Shown here: one piece after another, positions 36,725-48,740 of the stretch
How the letters are laid out: every line of letters begins with the position of its first letter
Position numbering within the stretch: position 1 is the stretch's first letter
From: Mangifera indica
Taxonomy: Eukaryota; Streptophyta; Magnoliopsida; Sapindales; Anacardiaceae
Direction of reading: 5' to 3'
Length of the DNA stretch: 64,000 nt
Assembly (NCBI RefSeq): GCF_011075055.1
Contig: NC_058147.1
Location: 9,176,001 to 9,240,000, forward strand
Position numbers and translations under genes: made by a program
Notes under the pieces: model-generated
Databases searched by the model: none
The model's input: only the letters and a program-made list of their open reading frames with translations
What the model was told of the DNA's origin: nothing

Positions 36725-37800
36725 TGTAATATCCTTCTTTAAATGAATATCTCTAAACGGAATATAAACTCAAAAAGACATGTCGAACTTGAACTTTTAC
36801 TCTGTTACAACAGAAATAAATATGATAATAAATATTTAACTACAAATGCATACAAAAAAGTGTTACACTTATCAATTGAAATACCTTGTTAATAAATATT
36901 AATCGTAAATTCATACATCCTGAGTATTTGAAATACCTCATTTCCACTATAAGGTAAATACATGAAAGTCAACATAAAAATGAAAATGACAAAATTACCC
37001 ATAAACCTTATGCAATAGCTTGAGCTAGATTGCTGACTCCTTGCATATCTCGTTACTCACTTCGTCTACTTGTAAAACCACAAAAAGAAACATATGAGTG
37101 AAAATCACCCAATAAGTAGGTGATATCTCGACGCTTTACACATAATATCTTATAATTTGGTGTTCCATATCTAACTTATGTTGTGATTACTAGTGGAGTC
37201 TCTTCAACATTCTCTTATTCCCATCCATCTCATCTCTTATGCCCATCTATCTCATCTCTACACTCTTGTGCCCTCTATGTATAGGCAATGTCATCCCATA
37301 TGACTAAAACTTAAGCTTACTTAGCATATTTGATGCCTTTGTAACAATAATCGACATCCTAGATGCCTACTATTTGTATGCCTTGCGTACTTTGCTATTT
37401 GGACTTTGGGCTAACTAATATTGATACCTTGGTCACTGGGAAAAATCAAACGTAGTCTTTCAATTACCACGTACCCATAGCTACATAATTGTTAATTAGA
37501 TCACCATTATAAAATAACCTTTGCCTTAGACATATACAAGATGCATTTTGCTAACAACGTGAGGAAAATTAGTTAGTGTCACTATTTTTATTGTGCACGC
37601 TTGAACTGAATTGAAAAAGGTAACTAATGCTTCTTGACATTGAGTGCATGATGCATCTCAAAGGTATGTATCTCTCTCTTAGTCATATTGTTTTCACATA
37701 TAATACCACTTTTGTACACAATTGGTGGTAATTAAGCCTGTACAGTCGCAAGCCTTCGTGCTAGGTCAACTCGTACTAAAAGATCAACCTATGTCATGAT
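36725..37800 (-). mobile_element. Antisense LTR fragment, Tekay-like
   Basis: The fragment starts TGTAATATCC on the + strand, the reverse of a GGATATTACA LTR end. It carries the antisense of the tactta..gggtgattttcactca block (37090-37125), as in the antisense LTR at 4923-7299. The other end is not clear, so this is a truncated or strongly diverged copy. No coding domains are seen. Confidence 0.4.
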
Positions 37801-38842
37801 CTTATATATATAGAGTTGTGTCATACTAAACCCTAAACATACCAACTTGTTAAAATTATTATTTTTAATTAAAAAATAAATAAAAATTATTTTTTAATTA
37901 TTAAAATCGAAGATAATATCGAGATTATTTTATTGATAATCTCTTATTTATTTTATGCTTTTGTTGGAAAATTAGAGATGAAGGTAACATTGTATTTAAT
38001 TATATTAGTTAATCACATATTTCAACCCTAAAATTCTTAGTTATTTCTATATCCACTTTCTAAAAATGGTTTTTCTACTTAATTACCCATAATATAATTT
38101 CCCAAACTGAAAAATAATAAATACTTTTATACGAATACGATTGAAAGTGCAGTTGAAAAGGCAACCCAAAACCAATAAAGTCTAATTGACTTGGTCTTGT
38201 TGAAAACAAGAGCACCCCTATAACTAAGAAGTCTAACTATTGGACGGCATTCACATTTAGGGCATCTAGTCAACGGTTCGGATCTACTTAGATGAGTATA
38301 TGATACGACTAGAAATTTGACCACCACCCCTACCCAAATATATAATTTCAATTTGAATAATTATAAGTGACCTCATTCTTGTAATATTATTTTGGTCACA
38401 CTGAAAAAAAAAAAAAAAGAGTTGTATTCAAATTTATATCTAAACAGTGATATATTATTGAATGATAAATTACCGAATGATTGAATATTATTTTATTTTA
38501 AATTTTAAAATTATCTGGTCACATGATGATATATTATTAATTATGCAAAAATTTGTGTGATTGACAGTGAAAGGGAGCCTACTTAGCAGGAGCGGCAAGT
38601 TATTAGACTCAGCAATCCTGTCATGTCTGTGGTATGTCAATTGGTGTGTGGGCCAAAATTACAGTGTGAATGTTCATAGGGTTATTCAAATTTGCCTTAT
38701 TCTTTTATCTGTCTCATTCTGAGTCATATGATGCACATTTTGCATCTCCTATATTTTGCCTTGTTTCATTGACATCTATTACATTACAATGTCCAGTCAG
38801 TATCCATGAAAATGTATTATTTGAATGTATGTATTGCTCTAA
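37801..38842. other. AT-rich intergenic DNA
   Basis: Nothing is firmly identifiable. A minus-strand frame (38351-38127) contains RCPKCECRPIVRL, which recalls the start of a GRF-type zinc finger, but the rest of the domain is absent. If real it is a gene fragment only. Confidence 0.35.
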
Positions 38843-38851
38843 ATTTATATT

Positions 38852-39520
38852 TGGCCAAAAGACCTATTCTCATTCAAAGATTAGTATTTTTTCAAATTTC
38901 TGTCTATTAATTTTGAAAATTTTAAATACCCACTCATATTTTAATTTTTATAGTTAGTATAATAAATAAAATTATTATTTAATAAAAATATTTAAAAAAC
39001 AAAAAAATTTACTGTATTTTCTCTCCTAAGTTTTAAAATCTAACAATTTCCTTTTCATCCCTATGCAAGGTTCGAAAAATCATCATTTCCCTTTTAGGGT
39101 TTCGATGTCCAGTCTTTAGTGATAATCCCTTCTCTAGTCGTCGGTGTTCTCCCTCCCAATTGACTTATCTCTTGATCTTGATCTTGAGAAAAAGACGACA
39201 AAAAGATTGTCAAGAGAGACCAAAAGGTAGAGAGAAGCTAAGAGGGAAAGAAAAGGCCAACAACCATAGAAGGGGTTGTAACTAGAGAGAGGAGATGAAA
39301 ATCCTACAGAAAAAATGATGATTTTTCAAACCTTGGGGTTAGAAAGTAGAGGAAAATTATTAGATTTTTAAATTTAGAGGAACAATATGATAAATTTTTA
39401 GTTTTTTAAATACTCTTACTAAATAACAAATTTATATAAATGAGTGTTTAAGATTTTTAAAATTAATAGACGAAAATTCAGGAAAACACTAATACTAGAG
39501 TGAGAATAAGTCCTTTGGCG
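38852..39520. mobile_element. 669-bp long-TIR non-autonomous DNA transposon
   Basis: The left arm opens tggccaaaagacctattctc; the reverse-complemented right arm opens cgccaaaggacttattctc. The arms stay similar for about 240 bp through shared phrases (ctgtctattaatttt, aaaatctaa, aggttcgaaaaatcatca). Flanking TTTATATT is identical on both sides (38844-38851 and 39521-39528), or 8 of 9 bases if read as ATTTATATT/GTTTATATT. The centre (39100-39310) is richer in G and C. Long inverted repeats favour a Mutator-like origin; an 8-bp hAT-type duplication cannot be excluded. Confidence 0.75.
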
Positions 39521-39529
39521 TTTATATTA

Positions 39530-40135
39530 TTTAGTGTCTGTTATTAGCGGTAAGTAAAATTATTGCATTTAATTGTAATTTATGTTAAGAATTTGTCAGG
39601 TAAATTCACTGAAGCTTAATTAATGAACATAATTAACATTCAATTAGAGAACTAGGAGTCCTGTTTTCTATAACTATTTGTAACCACAAATTATCCAATT
39701 AAGGTTAACTGGGTATTAAAAGGGTTAATGACATTAATCTTTTTCTCAAGTATGATAAAATAATAATTTTTTTTTTTTATGAGATTTATGAATTCATAAA
39801 ATGACCTAGTCCTTAAATTTTAGGTATAAAAATAAATTATAGAAAAGAAAATCTGGTAATATTATTAATTAAAAACATTATTTTTTGTATTTTATTTTAT
39901 AAAACATGTATTTTAAAAATAAAATAAGAAGAAATTTTAATTATTACATCATTATATTGAAAAATATTATTAAATTTTTTATATCATTAATTCTTAAAAA
40001 AAGTATATTTATATTAATTGAAATTAAAATGTTTTTTTCTTAACTAAATTCATAAACTATCCCCCTTTGGGTATTAATTTCTTAAATAAATCAATTTATT
40101 TTCTCATTTTTCTAGTTAAGCCAATTTTATATCGA
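39530..40135. other. AT-rich intergenic DNA upstream of PSI1
   Basis: No gene is seen. A/T runs predominate up to about 40060, where composition changes toward the GC-richer PSI1 promoter and leader. Confidence 0.4.
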
Positions 40136-40169
40136 GATGCAATGCAACAAATTAGAATTCTAAAACAAG

Positions 40170-40190
40170 CACGTGACGTACGCGCCAACG
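40170..40190 (+). promoter_or_regulatory. G-box and ACGT cluster in PSI1 promoter
   Basis: CACGTG (40170-40175) overlaps TGACGT (40174-40179) and is followed by gcgccaa, whose complement TTGGCGC fits an E2F-type site. Such motifs bind bZIP/bHLH and E2F factors in plants. Use at this gene is inference from position about 150-350 bp before the likely transcript start. Confidence 0.35.
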
Positions 40191-40339
40191 ATTACGAGTG
40201 GGATTGGGAAACCCCCGAAATGTGCATTGGTAAAAGTGGTGAGTGTGTAAGTCTTCAGGAGCACAACACCCTTCTCTGGTTAACAAAAACGAAACCATTT
40301 TCTTTTGAAAAAAGAGAAAACCAGAAAAAGTGTTTGTGA

Positions 40340-41047
40340 ATGTTATGAGAGTTTGATTTGGCTTTGGGGTTTTTGACCATCTTTTTGTTCCTGTTTTTGG
40401 GTTTTCTCTGCCACTCACTGCTCCTTAGAGAGCGAGAGAGAGACTGGCTGATACCGTCAAAGTCTCCTCTCACTTGCCCACGCCCTTCCCCAACTGCTCA
40501 TTTCTCTTTCTTCACAGATCTACTTCCTTGTAAGCTTTTCTATTCATACAGCCTTTTTTATTCCTTGTTTTAATTGTTTCCCGTGTGGGTTTTCAGCCTT
40601 CTTCTGTGTAATGATCGCAAGTTTTCGTCTTTTTGTTCTTTGTTAACCTTGCTTTTTGTTTATTATGTCTGGGTTTGTTTCTGTTTTAGTCAAATTAAAG
40701 TTAATTTTTTCTAAACTTGGTGTTGTTTATTTGTCCAAAGTTTGACTCTTTTCTGTTGACTAAGTAATTTTGATTTGCGGGTTGTTTTGGTTTTTACAGT
40801 TTGTTGCTTTGGTGTTGATGGACTGGAGGTTTACCACTGATCAGAATTTTTGTTGCTTTGGTATTTTTGATGGGACTTGATTTGAACTGCTGTGATTCAA
40901 TTTCTAGTGTGAGGAAGATCAATCTTTTGGTTAGTTTTTTCAGGTAATTTTAGTTTAGTAAAGGGCTTGTAAGATATTCAAATAGTTTGGCTATTGTATG
41001 GAAAAATTGGGGCAAAGATAGAAACTATAATCGCTTTGATCAACTCA
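40340..41047 (+). other. PSI1 leader with probable intron
   Basis: A pyrimidine-rich leader-like segment ends before a donor GTAAGC at 40530. Possible acceptors are ttttttacag (to 40799) and gttttttcag (to 40943). A leader intron of this kind would place the start codon in the second exon. An in-frame ATG at 40994 would add 18 residues before MGGLCS. Confidence 0.45.
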
Positions 41048-44000
41048 ATGGGAGGGCTTTGCTCGAGGAGTGCGAATGTAGATAATGCTCCCGGTGAAAG
41101 CTTTCCGAGTGTTAATGGTCATTTTAATCACGGGTCTGCATTGGTTTATCAGTCCCGTGAACTGAAAGTAAATAGCAATTCTACTCCGTCTCCAGTAGGG
41201 GAGAGTGTTGATGATAAACAGTTGAGAGAACCATTCTCCTTTGCGGGAAGCAGTGCAGTTCAATATGGGGCATATCCAGATGACATAAATGATGGGATTC
41301 CTCGCTTGCCAAGGGCTCTATCTCACAAATCAACCAGATCTAAGCAGGTTGCTGCTGCTAAGGTATGTCCTAGCTTTATGTTGGTTATTGATGGCATGAG
41401 AAGGTTGCTAGATGTTTGCTGTTGTTGGTTGTGTTTGAAACTGCATAATGTTACTGAGCTTTCAAGCTACTGAAATGAGGATGCTGAAACGATGCAATAT
41501 TTAATACTGTATACCACTAAGAATGCTTATCTGTCTGTGCTAAATCACAATTAGATTTGGGACTAAAATTTTAGTATCCAGTTTTGGTTAAGCAGGTCCC
41601 AAAGAGCTGTTGGTTAAATATGCTATTTGTTTGATTATGGCTTATTGAAATCAAACATTCTTGGTCTCATCTTGTCAATTTGAGCCAATTTAAAGAACAA
41701 TCTATCTTACACAAATTGATAAGTTGTGTCTTGCCTGGTTTAATAGTAAAAGCCTTCTGTTTGCGAGCATAAGAGCCTGGGTTTAAGTGTAAAGAGCCGC
41801 CACTTTATGCAAAATTGCTCATGATTATTTAAACTTGCTTACCTCACTAGTTGCTTATCAATATTAATTTCATGCTCATGGTATACTGACTCTATTATTT
41901 TCTAATGTTTCCATGTTTGCCGCGGTTTTCTTTATGGTTTCTTCTGTTTGTTTGATACTTCTGATTGGTTTTGATTTATAATCATTAATCTCTCAATTTT
42001 ATATATTGATGGCTTGTATAATATGATGTTCACTATGGTATTGAATGCAAAAATTGGTTGCTTCTGTCTTACAGGTTTCCGGAGTGAGTTCTCTTTTGGG
42101 CAGAGCAGGTACTGCTGGGTTTGGGAAGGCAGTTGATGTCTTGGACACTCTTGGTAGTAGCATGACCAATTTGAACATCAACAGTGGATTTACATCTGGG
42201 GTGACAACAAAGGGAAATAAAATTTCAATCTTGGCTTTCGAAGTTGCAAACACAATCGTCAAGGGTGCCAATTTAATGCAGTCCCTTTCAAAGGAAAACA
42301 TTAGACATTTAAAAGAGGTTGTGCTTCCATCAGATGGGGTTCAAAATTTAATATCCAGAGATATGGATGAACTCTTAAGGATTGCTGCTGCAGATAAGAG
42401 GTGGATAAGGCCAAAGAAGGCTATATCTTTTCAGAAGTTTCTCTAATTAATGAGCTTTACTGCTGGTTATATTTACTATTAATATTTAAAAAGGAAAATA
42501 TAAATCATTTTGTTCTACCGTTGTGACAGAGAAGAATTGAAAGTATTTTCTGGAGAAGTTGTACGGTTTGGAAATCGTTGCAAAGATCCTCAGTTGCACA
42601 ACTTGGACCGATATTTTGCAAAGTAATATTAACAGCATCTTGTCTACTTTAGTTTATTAGTACTCTTTATAACATTTCACGTAAGGATCTCATATTGCAT
42701 TCTATTACCTCTTTGGATTCATAGGCTGGGTTCTGAACTTACACCACAAAAGCAACTGAAGGAAGAAGCAGAGGCAATAATGCAACAATTACTTACTATG
42801 GTTCAATACACAGCTGTGAGTATTTTACTTGATTGTTTGATTGATAAAGCTACTCTGCTAAGTTGCAGTCTGCATAAAATTATGTGGCTGTAGTAGTCCC
42901 TTTACAGAGAACTGGAAATTATGACTTCTTTTTTCATGCTGGAATATATCAGACCTTAGGCCATGGATGAACTTATACATGTCATGTAGATGTTTTCTTG
43001 TAGTCATCTTTTCTTAATTTCTATCATCTATTCTTGCAAGAGTGCAAAGCTTTTTAAAATTCGTTGAGTTTTTTGTTCTGATAACTAATTTGAAACTGCT
43101 GTGTACACTATTTGTGATTTGCTGTCATCATCTTGTTCCATGACATTTGAGTCACAACTTCATTGTCTAGTTGCATATTGTTTAACTAGTATCACAATGC
43201 TACTAGAGGTTGAGAGGGTGTTGCTTGTGAAACTACAATAGTGGTTCTCCCATAGTACATTTTCTGACAAATTTCTAATTGTGCCTTGCAGAAACTAAGA
43301 AGGTGTTGCATTTGAAACTATAATACTGTTTTCCCAAATTACTTTTCCTAACTATTAATTAAAATATAGAAAAGAAAGGAAAACCAGAAAAAAAAAACTA
43401 CTCTTGATTTGACTTAGATACAAGGACTGAAAACTTATCCTTCCTCACTCAATTAAGCAACATGGACAAACACCTTTGCATCTCACCACCCAGCCAACCT
43501 TTATGAAGGATTCACGTGCACCATTTTTTATTTCGGTTGTGGTGCAAACTGCTTACTTCATGCCACAGGGAAATTTCTAATCTGAATAATACAGTTGATT
43601 AACTAATTTAAGTACTGCAATGGTTATTCCTTTCCAGGACATCCTCTTGTATCTGCACCAAAGGGCAAATGCCTGTGATGCTGCCCTTTAAAATCAAGGG
43701 GGCTGTCTATGAACTTCTGCGGGAACTCTAGGCTTTTCTAGATTTTGGGATCTTGTGGATGGCCATTTACTGGGTATACCTCAACTTATTTTAGCTTCCT
43801 AGATATTATCCTGCAAAAAATTTAGCCATAGTTCCACGTAAAAATAAGTGATCTCATGCTTCAGGGCTTTTTCTGTATAACACACTATGATGAATAAATT
43901 GATGCTAGGATACTTTCTTTGCACAATATCTGTTAAGTTGATTTTTTCATGATCAAAATTCTGAGCAAGAAATTGGGTTCTGGGTGGCATTTTTGCTTTC

Positions 44001-47000
44001 CACAGTGAGTCGAACTGCATGAATATCTCATTTTCCTCAGACAACTCCTGACATAAGTTTTACATGAGTAATGGAAAAATCTCCTACTTTGAAATTCTTC
44101 TATATTCTTTTGTATAATCTATGGCTTACTTGCCCCATTAACCCCATCAGATCTGAAAGTTCAGTTAACTTCTCAATCATTGAGGTTTCTTTAAAGTTGA
44201 ATAACTAGGCCCAGGTCAAATGGCAGGGACTATGAGCTCAAACTGGTTATTAGTTGCTGCTAGATAAAATGGGGAGAAGTGAAGAGAAACAAGTGATCTT
44301 GAATACGTCTGTCTTCCCAAAATCAGATTGTTTACATGGGTCCCTTCAAGCTTTATACGGTTCAGGAATGTAGCATATCCCTCAGATAGAAATTTCCAAG
44401 AGCTTTTCATAGTTCCATAAGATGCCATTTTTTAATTCTATCCGTTTGTGTTTGATGTCCATATAATCTCTAATGACCAAATACGGAAGGGCTCTATTTT
44501 ACTTCACAATGTTCCCTTCCTCAAATTATTCTTTCTTACTTGATAAATGTTTTTGTTTATTATTAGAAGTAAAAGAAAATAATTTAAAAACTAGTTTCCG
44601 GTTTTGTCTTAATTCAGTTAAATTGAATACCTCGCCAATTCACAATCATTTGGGAGAATAAGTCATTTTATTAAAATGATTTGTGGTTAAACAAAATGAT
44701 ATTGATTTTGTTACCTTGATACGAAAATATTTCAGATACATTCTAGGCATTTAACAACCTGCAGTTGAATACATTTATTCATAGCTTTATGTGTCTTTAT
44801 CAATCCAATGTAGAATACAGAAATGGAAGGTTTGTTGCTGGTGATTTGTAAACTATAATGTCAAGTTGTCCTGGACAGTTTCACCTTTTTCAGCACGTTG
44901 AACTCAAGAAGAGTACTCTGATAATCAATTTGGGTGTGCTTTAAGCCTTTCATAGTGAATAAATGTGACTGAGAGGCTCTCCAAGTGAATGTATATATTA
45001 TTTTATGTACTTTAGAGTTGAAAGTGATACTGGTCCATTCATTTATGTTTCATTTTTTAACTTCTCAAAATCAAAGGGGGAAACAAATGTACTTATCTTT
45101 TTGACACTGCATGAATGTTATGGCTAGTAGCGTTGCTAAAGGAGAGTCTATTTTGTTCTGTCACAGGAATTATATCATGAGTTGCATGCCTTGGACAGAT
45201 TTGAACAAGATTATAGACGTAAGCTTCAGGAAGAGGATAATACAAATGCCACTCAAAGAGGTAAATTTCAGCTTTGATATGCATTTACAAATGTTATTTA
45301 GAATAATATATTGGTCTTCTAGTTTGACACAGTTGCTTCTAATCCTTGTTTGCATGATGGCAGTGTAAAAATTGATGACCCATATATGCATTAGGAGACC
45401 ATTCTTTTACTTGCTATAATCATTGGGCCTAGCTAATTTATTGTATCTCCTTCGATTTTAAGTGTCATGGACCTTCTCTGTCCTTCTGCCTAGCTTGTTA
45501 TTATTAGCATTTACTGGAACTGTATTATAATCATCATTCCTCCTAATTTTGCTTTCACCTCTGCTGTCCCTGCACACATCACATTAAGTTCCTTGTGTGA
45601 CGTAAGCCAGCTTTTTACCTCTGGTCTTAATGTTTAGCCAGGCATGAGTTGAGGCTATGACACTTCTAAGGTTTGGAATACTACCCGGTTCTAGTGAGAT
45701 CCCACTTAAATTCTGAATAAAATATGGAGGATGAGCCTGGTTTAACACACTTTTTTTGTCATCTTTGTGAATATATTACATGAAATAATTGAGTTTCATT
45801 TTATCTATATGTTTGTTTAACATGTAGGAGACAGCATGGCAATCTTGAGAGCTGAGTTAAAGAGTCAAAAGAAGCATGTAAGAAGTTTGCAAAAGAAGTC
45901 TCTTTGGTCCAGGATTTTGGAAGAGGTAATCAACATTATTGTTTTGTGTACTTTTTTGTTGCATATTGAAAGAAATGGGTCAGTTTCATGTTTCCTGAAT
46001 GTGTATGACAGAGTCTTGTTAGTGGCTTTCTCTTCACCTGCATTTTTGTGTCTACAGTACACCTTTTATTCTGGACATTGCTTACTGCATCTTTCTGCAT
46101 GCTTACTCTGACAGTAACTCTTTTTTTCTCTCTCCAAAAGTTTGTATATTACTTTTTTTTGTTTTTAAGAAGACATGCCTAATCTCTTGCATTCACAGGT
46201 GATGGAGAAGCTTGTAGACATTGTCCATTTCTTGCATTTAGAGATTCATGAAGCCTTTGGTAGTGCTGGTGAGAATATGTACACTGAATTGAGTTTATGA
46301 AGTTGTTGGTAGACTTTTTTGTTTTCTTTTAATTTATTCTTTTCTTATTTGCTTATTTAAGGGGGAACGATAGAAAATGTTATTAAAGAGGACAGACAAA
46401 TCCATGTAGTCATATATCTAGTAGGAGTCATTATATTGTTTGTACCCATGGAGTTTTTAGATTTTATTTGTCTGCTGTTCTTAGCCTAAAGGGGAATAGG
46501 GGATTAAGTTTTAGTTGAGTGCTGAGGGAAAATCATTTGACTTAGGGGTTTCCTTGAAGTCAACATCCTCATTTGCAGTTCTTAGATTATTTGCTCTATG
46601 AATTTTATATTCGTAAAGTGTAATTAAACATTGTGTGACTTAGAAATTGAAGCTTTTGGTGAAGCACCGAACTTATTAGTTCCTTATTTTCAGTGTCCCT
46701 CTGAATACATTTCTAATCTAATCTCTTCCTAACCTTCATTAGAATCCTGACCAATCTATTAGATAATAACCTTCCCTTCCACATAAATTTTTCAATCTTC
46801 TCATTGATTTATGTCTTTTTATTGTCTTACTATTATGGCCTTCAACAATGATAAACTATGTAGGATATACCGTATATATTACTCATCGGGCTGTTTAATT
46901 AAGGGGAGTTTTTATGATGCTTTCCTGTGACCTTGCAGATGGTGATAAACCGGTAAAAGGTTCTCAAAGCAGTCAGAAGAAGTTGGGTTCTGCAGGACTT

Positions 47001-48446
47001 GCCTTGCATTATGCAAACATTATCACTCAAATTGATACTCTTGTGAGTTTGTTATTTCACACAGATTCGTAAATTGATTCTCTTATGTCTTTGTTATTTC
47101 TCACAGATTTATAAATTGATTCTCTTATGAGTTTGTTATATCACACAGATTTATATCTTCTTTGACCTTCTCTTCTATTGTGTTGCATATTGTGGCTTTT
47201 TACTTTCTTGGTGTTCATAGAAGAGGGGTGGTTGTGTGTTAACATTTTCTGAATTTTATCAGGTGTCTCGATCAAGTTCTGTGCCACCAAACACAAGGGA
47301 TGCTCTGTACCAAGGATTGCCTCCTAATATAAAGTCAGCCTTGCGCACCAAAGTACAGTCATTCCGGGTTAAGGAAGAGGTATTTGATTGATATTTTCAA
47401 CATTTATCAACTGATTTCTATCTTTTATGTTTGTGATAGTGAATGCCTCATTTTCCAGCCATTCTCTTATAGATAATTATTCTGTTCAAATGCTGTTCTT
47501 GCAGCTTACTGTCCAACAAATTAAGGCAGAAATGGAGAAAACTCTGCAGTGGCTTGTTCCTATTGCCAATAACACAACTAAGTAAGGATTTTCAGTCCAG
47601 CATATAGCTCCATAATTTTCTCCTTCTGGGTTGTATTTATATCTGCTACCTAATTTCCCTGTTTCTTATGTAGTGTTAGTGATTAAATAAATCCCTTGCA
47701 ACTGTGGCTTTTATGATGGACGAGCTGAGTTTTTCTTCTTACAAGTTTGTCTATCTATTACTTATCCATGTTTTTCCCTTTTGCAATTTCGTCCAACCAG
47801 GGCTCATCATGGATTTGGTTGGGTTGGAGAATGGGCAAACACAGGGTGGGTTGTATTTATTTGCTTTTTATTTATTTATTTATTTGTCAATATTATTTAG
47901 CGAAGGGTTCTGTGACTGAATTTGCACAGTTCTGAGGTGAATCGGAAACCTGCTGGCCAGACTGACTTGCTCAGGATTGAGACACTACACCATGCAGATA
48001 AGGATAAAACTGAAGGATTTATTCTTGAACTGGTGGTATGGCTGCACTACCTTGTTACACAAGTGAAGGCTAGCAATGGAGGAATAAGATCTCCTGTCAA
48101 ATCGCCAATTCGATCCCCGAACCAGAAAGCAATACAGTTATCCCCGAATAAGCTCCACCCCCCATCGCCCGTGTTGACAGTTGAAGATCAAGAAATGCTT
48201 CGCGACGTAAGTAAAAGGAAAAAGACACCGGGAATAAGTAAGAGCCAAGAGTTTGACACTGCCAAAACCAGGTTAAGCAAGCACCATAGATTGACTAAGA
48301 GCAACAGCCACTCCCCAACAAGTGACAATAAGAAAGACCCCTTTCCAATTCGAAGACCTTCGTCTGTTCCTGTCATTGATTTTGACATCGATCGCATCAA
48401 AGCCTTGGATGTCATTGATCGAGTGGACACAATACGAAGCTTATAA
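41048..48446 (+). CDS. PSI1: PSK SIMULATOR 1-like protein (DUF3475, DUF668)
   Basis: Twelve coding exons join in phase to 648 aa (Arabidopsis PSI1 is about 657): 41048-41362, 42075-42400, 42530-42622, 42725-42815, 45167-45260, 45828-45925, 46199-46268, 46939-47042, 47263-47379, 47505-47581, 47801-47845, 47930-48446. The start was chosen at [10 protein letters not shown] because Gly2 with Ser6 fits an N-myristoylation site. DUF3475 is at about 155-211 ([20 protein letters not shown]). DUF668 is at about 378-470 ([56 protein letters not shown]). The Ser-Pro-rich tail ([14 protein letters not shown]) has basic KRKK and ends [10 protein letters not shown]. In Arabidopsis PSI proteins promote cell growth linked to phytosulfokine signalling; the biochemical activity is unknown. 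Intron 4 is 2351 bp and holds a retroelement relic. Confidence 0.93.
43799..44044 (-). pseudogene. LINE-type zf-RVT fragment in PSI1 intron 4
   Basis: The minus strand reads [18 protein letters not shown], then [19 protein letters not shown]. This order is characteristic of the zf-RVT region C-terminal to reverse transcriptase in plant LINEs and LINE-derived proteins (W-K-x-K-x-P-x-x, then a short Cys-rich part). The Cys and His residues expected after it are mostly lost ([17 protein letters not shown]). A second minus frame at 44428-44216 lies upstream in the right order, but I cannot assign it. The fragment explains part of the unusually long intron. Confidence 0.5.
47029..47154 (+). repeat. 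42-bp triplication across PSI1 exon 8/intron 8
   Basis: Three head-to-tail 42-bp units start at 47029, 47071 and 47113. Unit 1 contains the last 14 bases of exon 8, the used donor (ctt|gtgagt) and the first 28 intron bases. Units 2 and 3 repeat this, but the donor reads atgtct and atgagt, so the GT is no longer in a donor context. Confidence 0.85.
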
Positions 48447-48740
48447 TAATGTCATGATGCAAGAAAGGTTTGTCTAGCGCAACTTTTCTTGAATCATGTT
48501 ATTTGAATCTATGGTAAGTGATCAGAGTCGTTAGTTTTTGTATGTGGAAATCTGAGGTGAGAAAGTATTGTTGAAGGGGAATTTTATTGTTTTAAAAGCT
48601 TGGAATGAATGGATACCAAAAGCTATATAGCTTTCAGTAGTTTTAGTTATTGTATGTACAGAATGCTTTAAGTTGCTTTTTATAATAATCAAAAGCAGCC
48701 TTTTGGTCACACTTTTCTCAATTTGGTTATAGTTTTGATC
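48447..48740 (+). other. Putative PSI1 3' untranslated region
   Basis: Mixed-composition sequence follows the stop, with T-rich and TATAATAATC-like stretches near 48680 before composition becomes strongly AT-rich. The polyadenylation site is not determinable from sequence alone. Confidence 0.4.
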
